From Cymodocea nodosa (Eukaryota > Streptophyta > Magnoliopsida > Alismatales > Cymodoceaceae): a stretch of 64,000 bases of DNA. The translations under genes were made by a program, and so were the position numbers. The stretch is taken from the NCBI GenBank assembly GCA_036874045.1, contig CM072337.1, positions 26,386,001 to 26,450,000 of the forward strand. The letters are read 5' to 3'. Shown here piece after piece: positions 59,701-64,000 of the stretch (position 1 is its first letter; the number at the start of each line of letters is the position of its first letter). The notes under the pieces are model-generated. The model ran no database searches, was not told where the DNA came from, and was given only the letters and a program-made list of their open reading frames with translations.

Positions 59701-62305
59701 GCACCACCTAGGGTTTGCCTAAGTGGGTGCCGTAAAAAGTATGTTAATTAATACCCCTGTTATCTTCTTGCAGATAAATTGAGTAAATGCAATTTCTTTA
59801 TTTATGTATTTTGTATGCTTTGGAATGTAAAAGCTTCTTCATTATTTTACTTGTAATCATTGTAAAGAGGGGTTGGTCTGGATATTCTCTTAGTGTGCAA
59901 GATCCTACTAACATGGGGTTGGTGACCAATACCTAGTCAAGTGTCTGATGCCATATTATACCTGTTGGCTGGAAGGATACCAAAAGAAGTTATTGCCATA
60001 TTTTGATCTACTGCTACGAGCACTGTATGCTTTACAAAAATCATAAGACCTTTCTGATGCATACATATTTTTGTGCCCCAGGCAAGGTGAGAGACAAATT
60101 TCCTCTTGAGATGGCTGAAATACAGGCTCCTGTTGTGGCAGCAGATATTAATGATGATGGCAAGATAGAAATGGTTACTGCAGATGTACATGGGAATGTT
60201 GCAGCATGGACTGCACAAGGAAAAGAAATTTGGGAAGTGCATTTGAAGAGCCTCATTCCTAAGGCAAGTTCTTCAACATTTTTTTTCTTTGTTTCAAAAT
60301 GTGCAGTTATCATTTGCCAATTTTCATCTACATGGATGCGGGCTTTCCTAGTATTAAGGACTTTCTGGGTATTCACTTTTCTGGTAATGTCCAGCAGGTC
60401 TGATGTCAAATATGAAATGGTCATTTCCACAATAATGCAGAACAGGTATAATGGTGTCTCCTAGATTGGAGAGACTGAACCTTTAATCAAACTCAAATTC
60501 GTGATCTGAAAATGGTTGGCTGCTTCAATTAGAAAATTCAGTGCCTATGAAAATTTCTGCTGTTTCCATTCATCGAAGAGGAAATATCTGATGTGTGGGT
60601 GGCAGAATAGTTCGTGCTTTAATTAAGCATTTTGATGGGAAACTTTTGCATGGAATAGATATATCTAATTTGTTTCATATTCATATAGTCTTCTTACCTC
60701 ACACTATATCAAAACTAAGCTTTTTGATAGAAACTACAGCATTTTCTGCATTGCTTCTGCTTCTTCTTCTCTAAGCATGCGGAAACCTAAGATATTTGAC
60801 GAGGTGATAAGAGTGGTTGGTAGTGAAGGCAATGTAGTTGAGGATGGGGATGTTCGTGCATGACTCAAGTCTATTGTCGCCCACTAGTTTTTGTTTGATT
60901 GTATTTTGTGGATTTGTGTTTTCATCCTTGTTGGCTTCTTTTTGTAAGCCACTTTCCTATTTTTTGGTTGTCTACAGCTTGTGTAGACTTGTAGAATTGT
61001 TTTTTACATTTTAGTTATTTTAATATCCTCCGTTATCACTCAAAGAAGTATTCATATGGTCTTAATATTCTAATAATGACTGGAAATCAGGCTCCAACAA
61101 TTGGGGATATTGATGGGGATGGTCACACTGAAATTGTGGTACCAACAGTATCAGGCAATATATATGTTCTTAGTGGCAAGGATGGGTCATTTGTTCACCC
61201 TTTTCCTTATCGCACACATGGGAGGGTTATGAATCAGGTCCTCCTCCTTGATCTGAGCAAACAAGATGAAAAACAGAGGGTACTTAGCCTTGTAACAACA
61301 TCTTTTGATGGCTATTTGTATATTATTGATGGGAAAACAGCATGTGCAGATGTGGTTGACATTGGCGAGACATCGTAAGCTATTAGTTCAAGATTTTTCT
61401 TTAATTTTTTTTTCTTACTCAATAGTGTTTATCTCCTTCTCTACTGACACTTTACCACTCTTAGATACACCATGGTTTTGGCAGATAATGTTGATGGAGG
61501 GGATGACATTGATCTCATTGTCACAACCATGAATGGCAATGTATTCTGTTTTTCCACACCATCTCGTCATCTTCCATTGAAGGTAGGATGGCCTTGAATT
61601 GTCATTTATTATGAGACTTTTCCTTTTGCTATCAAAATTCAAAATGTTCTTGTTGTGATAATTATTCTTAAGCTGTCCGTGAAATGAGTCATACTCTGAG
61701 TTTTTATATCAATTCTCAGGCATGGAGGTCAACGACTCAAGGAAGAAATAACTTTGCTGCTCGACATAACCGTCAAGGAATTTACATATCGTCTACATCA
61801 CGGATTTTTCGTGACGAGGAGGGCAAGCATTTTTGGGTTGAGCTGGAGATCATCGACAGATACAGATATCCATTAGGACATCAAGGCCCTTATAATGTTA
61901 CTGTAAGAATTTATGACCCCTTCACTGTTTCCATTTTGTTTAATTTCAAGTTCTGAGGTCTCTGACCCTTAAACCGTTATTTTCAAACAGACAACTCTGT
62001 TAGTTCCAGGTAATTATCAAGGGGAGAGACGTATTTTACAGAACCATATTTTCAGTAAACCGGGAAAGCAACGGATAAAGCTTCCAACGGTACCTGTTCG
62101 GACTACAGGAACTGTGTTGGTGGACATGGTTGACAAGAATGGACTCCATTTTACAGACGAGTTCTCGCTTACATTCCATATGTACTATTACAAGCTACTG
62201 AAGTGGCTTGTGGTTCTGCCGATGGTTGGAATGTTTGGGCTGCTCGTCATCCTCCGGCCACAGGAAGGTGTTTCCTTGCCATCCTTCTCAAGGAACACTG
62301 ACTGA
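47790..62305 (+). CDS. DEX1: DEX1 (defective in exine formation 1), pollen-wall protein
   Basis: Thirteen exons join to 919 residues: 47790-47989, 48175-48285, 49025-49107, 49934-50051, 50115-50275, 51233-51909, 51991-52061, 54728-54984, 60082-60263, 61091-61374, 61465-61582, 61720-61902, 61991-62305. DEX1 is a membrane-anchored, calcium-binding-like protein needed for primexine and exine patterning in Arabidopsis pollen. Seen: a signal peptide (residues 1-36, core [13 protein letters not shown]), repeated DxDxDG-type loops of FG-GAP/integrin-alpha type (DVNGDGKLD 101, DIDKDGTRE 149, then [36 protein letters not shown]), a variable Asn/Ser/Thr-rich insert (about 226-390) followed by an acidic [17 protein letters not shown] stretch, and a transmembrane segment (about 883-903) with a short tail. 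Arabidopsis DEX1 is about 896 residues, so length agrees. The gene is stretched to 14.5 kb by repeats in introns 7 and 8. Intron 9 uses a GC donor. Confidence 0.97.
50513..50646 (+). other. Possible poison or alternative terminal exon in DEX1
   Basis: In intron 5 a good acceptor (TTTATTTGCAG) is followed by a frame that joins exon 5 in the correct phase and runs 43 codons ([17 protein letters not shown]...) to a TAG at 50644-50646. Including it would cut DEX1 to about 270 residues before the variable region. It may be chance or a repeat relic. Confidence 0.25.
51280..51603 (+). repeat. 162-bp (54-codon) tandem repeat inside DEX1 exon 6
   Basis: Units 51280-51441 and 51442-51603 are in frame with a constant offset of 162 bases and are highly similar (both read GSNN(L/M)T(S/A)N...LGN...[10 protein letters not shown]...[19 protein letters not shown]). 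Unit 1 carries six N-glycosylation sequons (NLT, NSS, NKT, NHT, NAT, NST); unit 2 keeps five (NMT, NAS, NHT, NAT, NST). Residues 241-294 and 295-348 of the protein. Confidence 0.93.
52583..52715 (+). mobile_element. Au-type tRNA-derived SINE remnant
   Basis: TTTAGCTCAATGGTAAGGA (about 52591) matches a tRNA-type A box (TRGCTCARTGG). A diverged B box (AATTCTTAATCGAGG) follows about 35 bases later. Then come GAGCCTCTTTAG and GGAGGTAAAACTGCATACC, which resemble the body signature of plant Au SINEs (GCCTCTTTGC ... GGGTAAGGCTGCGTAC). Age and family need alignment. Confidence 0.6.
54158..54696. mobile_element. Candidate MITE in DEX1 intron 7
   Basis: Left edge GGGGGTGTTTCTTTAATTAT (about 54160) and right edge CAAACACCCCTTTAG (about 54679-54693) are inverted around a GGGGTGTTTxxTAA core. 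The inside is AT-rich and non-coding. The right end is only about 30 bases from the exon 8 acceptor. The target-site duplication is not resolved. Confidence 0.45.
55205..57200 (+). mobile_element. L1-type LINE remnant (ORF1 and endonuclease)
   Basis: About 55439-55487 encodes a CCHC knuckle [13 protein letters not shown] with one stop, as in plant L1 ORF1. About 56575-56620 resembles the start of the L1 endonuclease ([11 protein letters not shown] for SWNxRGLG). About 56978-57130 gives [20 protein letters not shown] and later [18 protein letters not shown], the endonuclease GGDFN and DLP...TWSN regions. Stops and shifts abound and no reverse transcriptase follows, so the 3' part is deleted. 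Confidence 0.7.
58060..58690. mobile_element. AT-rich insertion with GGxTGTxAA ends (candidate)
   Basis: The left edge AAGGGTGTCAAAAATCC (about 58072) and the right edge, read inverted, GACAGGAGTGTAAATGAAGC (about 58681) show weak terminal-repeat similarity. Between them are repeated ATCCAAATATTTGGATTT-type palindromes and AT runs. This looks like a non-autonomous DNA element, but the ends are poorly defined. Confidence 0.3.
60261..60269 (+). other. GC-AG intron donor in DEX1 (intron 9)
   Basis: Exon 9 ends AAG followed by GCAAGT, the standard strong context of minor GC donors. The acceptor is AATCAG before 61091. Protein continuity (SLIPK then [11 protein letters not shown]) requires this junction, and no GT donor near it keeps the frame. 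Confidence 0.85.
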
Positions 62306-63048
62306 TCTATGGCATGATTAAGACCACATGGACATAATATTCGGGCAGTGTAAGTTCCCATTCCGTATCAGGAAACAATTTTGGGATAACTTTGCGTGAC
62401 TTGGGCATTCATGATTTCCCTTGGCGCTGGCTAGAGGTGTCATAGTGCTGGGCAGAAGAAGCGCGCTATCTATTCAAGTAATATGGGCAGTTTTATTGTA
62501 ATCTTACAGAAGAAAATTTCAAAGGGAAGTTTGGTTCAGTTTAACAGGCATAGATGCCAAAATCTCATGTTGGGGAATCATTCTCGTTAAAATATTAAGT
62601 ACGTGGGAATTTTATGTAACGTTATCAGAGTCGGATCTCCCATTTGCACTTGTCAACTTATTTTTGTTCTTTTAATGAAATGCCCTTGATAATTTTGTCG
62701 GTGATGAGAAGCTCCATGAAACATGCAAGACAACATCTATATTAAGCTAGGGTAAATAAAAATGTGATGGGGTTGATCCTTGTAAAAAGTCCCCTTGTCC
62801 CTTCGAAATAACGAGATAAGAGAATTGCGTGCACGTACATTACATTACCAGCATCTATATCTATATATGTGCAAGTTACCTTGACGTACCCCTATTAATA
62901 ATATGACATACATACATACATACATAGTTGATACATGTAGAATGCATAACCAGCTGATAAAAGAATTGTCACAATTGAGTTTTCTAGTACTTGTGGCAAA
63001 GATTATTGATGATGATGATGATATATATACATATGTATGCTTAATTAA
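62306..63048. other. DEX1 3'UTR and convergent intergenic DNA
   Basis: The DEX1 3'UTR probably reaches about 62690 (AATGAA near 62678). A (CATA)n run at about 62906-62925 and a (GAT)n run at about 63007-63020 lie before the end of the P450 gene, which faces DEX1. No other gene. Confidence 0.5.
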
Positions 63049-63678
63049 TCAAGAGAGAAAAGGAAGCATCTCTTGCCTCGTCTTGCATATCACATGTAGA
63101 GGCACAGCTTTCGGCAAGGCCAGGCCCCCCTCCTCCCCCTCCGTCATGTCCACCTCTATACCTTCAACCTTCTCCCAGTGGAAGCATTGGATCAAAGTGC
63201 CCAACACCAAGCCAAGCTGATTCATGGCCATCCCCTCTCCTGGGCACCTCCTTCTCCCAAAGCCGAAGGGAAAGAACTTGCACCCCTCCGGCACCACGTG
63301 GCCGGCCTCCGCGGGGAGAAACCTCTCCGGCACGAACTTGGCGGCATCCTCCCACACCTTCTCGTCCCTCTGTATCGCCCACACGTTGACCAACAGCATC
63401 GTCCCTCTCGGGATGTCGTAGCCGCCGACCACAGTGTCTTCAGACGACTCGTGCGGGACGAGCAGAGGCGCGGTCGGGTAGAGGCGGAGCGTCTCCTTTA
63501 TGATTCCGTGCAGGTACGGCACGTGGGGGACGTCCAACTCATCCATCATCTTCCCCGATCCCGCGCGGGAGTCGATCTCCTCCCGTGCCCTCTTCATGGC
63601 CTCTGGGTGGTTGAGCAGGAGGCACATCGCCCACTCTATCGTCATCATCGTCGTGTCGGTTCCGGCCAACAGTATGTC
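63049..63678 (-). CDS. Cytochrome P450, CYP81-like, C-terminal exon (partial)
   Basis: The last exon, 209 residues plus stop, begins after an acceptor at 63679 (GGTGCAG then GACATACTG). The N-terminal exon is beyond the window. Seen in order: the I-helix oxygen-binding motif AGTDTT, WAMCLLLNHPEAM, the K-helix KETLRLYP (ExxR), the PERF motif (FVPERF), the heme-binding FPFGFGRRRCPGEG with the Cys ligand, and GTLIQCFHWE...EVDMTEG typical of CYP81. CYP81 enzymes are ER-bound monooxygenases acting on isoflavonoids, indolic compounds, lignans or herbicides; the substrate cannot be told here. The exon is very GC-rich and intact. The tail ends MLPFLS. Confidence 0.94.
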   Translation of the reverse strand, partial: DILLAGTDTTMMTIEWAMCLLLNHPEAMKRAREEIDSRAGSGKMMDELDVPHVPYLHGIIKETLRLYPTAPLLVPHESSEDTVVGGYDIPRGTMLLVNVWAIQRDEKVWEDAAKFVPERFLPAEAGHVVPEGCKFFPFGFGRRRCPGEGMAMNQLGLVLGTLIQCFHWEKVEGIEVDMTEGEEGGLALPKAVPLHVICKTRQEMLPFLS

Positions 63679-64000
63679 CTGCACCGGAATGACACATATA
63701 TATATATATATATGTATTCGTAAAAAGAAAATAAGCGAAAAGACATTTATCCATCTTTTCTTTTCTTTTCTAAAATATCATCGTACCTAAGATTGTTAAA
63801 ATTCTGAAGGATTTTAGTTTGAAAAATTTTTCTGGCATAAAATTTAGTTCCTATAAATAGTAATATTGGCCTCTTTCTTATTTTAAAGGAAGGGAATCCT
63901 TAATACAAGATTTTTTCATAAAATGACCAATGTTAGAGGTTTAGAAATAACCACATCTCCTCAATTATTAATGATCAATTGGAAATTTCGAATTCTATTA
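63679..64000 (-). other. P450 intron, partial
   Basis: AT-rich intron running off the window end. A (TA)n run at 63695-63714 sits about 15 bases from the acceptor, a site likely to vary in length. Confidence 0.75.

Larger units (their letters stand above)
54985..60081 (+). other. DEX1 intron 8, 5.1 kb, repeat-filled
   Basis: Holds the LINE remnant (about 55205-57200), an AT-rich insertion (about 58060-58690) and, at 58690-59570, a GC-richer stretch open over 173 codons on the minus strand but of no recognised family. Nothing here looks like an active gene. Confidence 0.5.

Overview
The window is nuclear DNA from a flowering plant. The evidence is spliced genes with GT-AG introns, plant-specific families (redox-regulated chloroplast FBPase, a plastid-type aspartate carbamoyltransferase, a plant reticulon, DEX1, a CYP81-type P450), AT-rich intergenic DNA, and Copia, LINE, SINE, hAT and foldback remnants. 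Two genes (FBPase, P450) are very GC-rich in coding sequence while their neighbours are not. That pattern is common in monocots, so a monocot is my best guess, but species cannot be fixed from the sequence.

Layout, left to right. FBPase (+, 1092-3210) is preceded by a 142-bp tandem duplication in its promoter or leader. Next come an AT-rich stretch with a decayed hAT transposase (-, about 4650-5640) and a LisH-domain gene (+, 6043-8779) with an E2F-like site upstream. A 1.6-kb foldback element with arms of about 0.5 kb follows (9243-10837), then minisatellite-like DNA. About 8.5 kb (11.7-20.3 kb) has no gene I can support, but it contains a duplicated MITE-like unit and a short perfect hairpin. 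A large RING/TRAF-type, Q/P-rich zinc-finger gene (-, 20288-25026, with a 5'UTR exon and TATA box up to about 26.5 kb) follows. Then come a perfect 87-bp tandem duplication and a likely 5'UTR exon (about 28262-28437) of the aspartate carbamoyltransferase gene, whose coding part is 37442-39082. The 9-kb first intron between them holds a repeat-filled hAT-like element and a complete but decayed Copia retrotransposon with a perfect target-site duplication. The reticulon gene (+, 40748-46449) has a second, short-LTR Copia relic in its last intron. DEX1 (+, 47790-62305, 13 coding exons) spans 14.5 kb because its introns hold SINE, MITE-like and LINE remnants. The window ends in the last exon of a CYP81-like P450 (-, 63049-63678) whose 5' part lies outside.

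The genes do not form a pathway cluster. They act in the Calvin cycle and sucrose/starch synthesis (FBPase), pyrimidine synthesis (PYRB/ATCase), ER shaping (reticulon), pollen-wall patterning (DEX1), specialised oxidation (CYP81), and probably nuclear or ubiquitin functions (LisH and RING proteins). All seven gene models were built by hand by joining splice sites; exon phases and total lengths are consistent in every one (425, 519, 1440, 380, 212 and 919 residues, plus the partial P450). I found no clearly new biological system. The best leads are the FBPase promoter duplication, the 54-residue glycosylation-site repeat in DEX1, the NPAT-like reading of the LisH gene, and the architecture of the RING/Q-rich/U1-finger protein.
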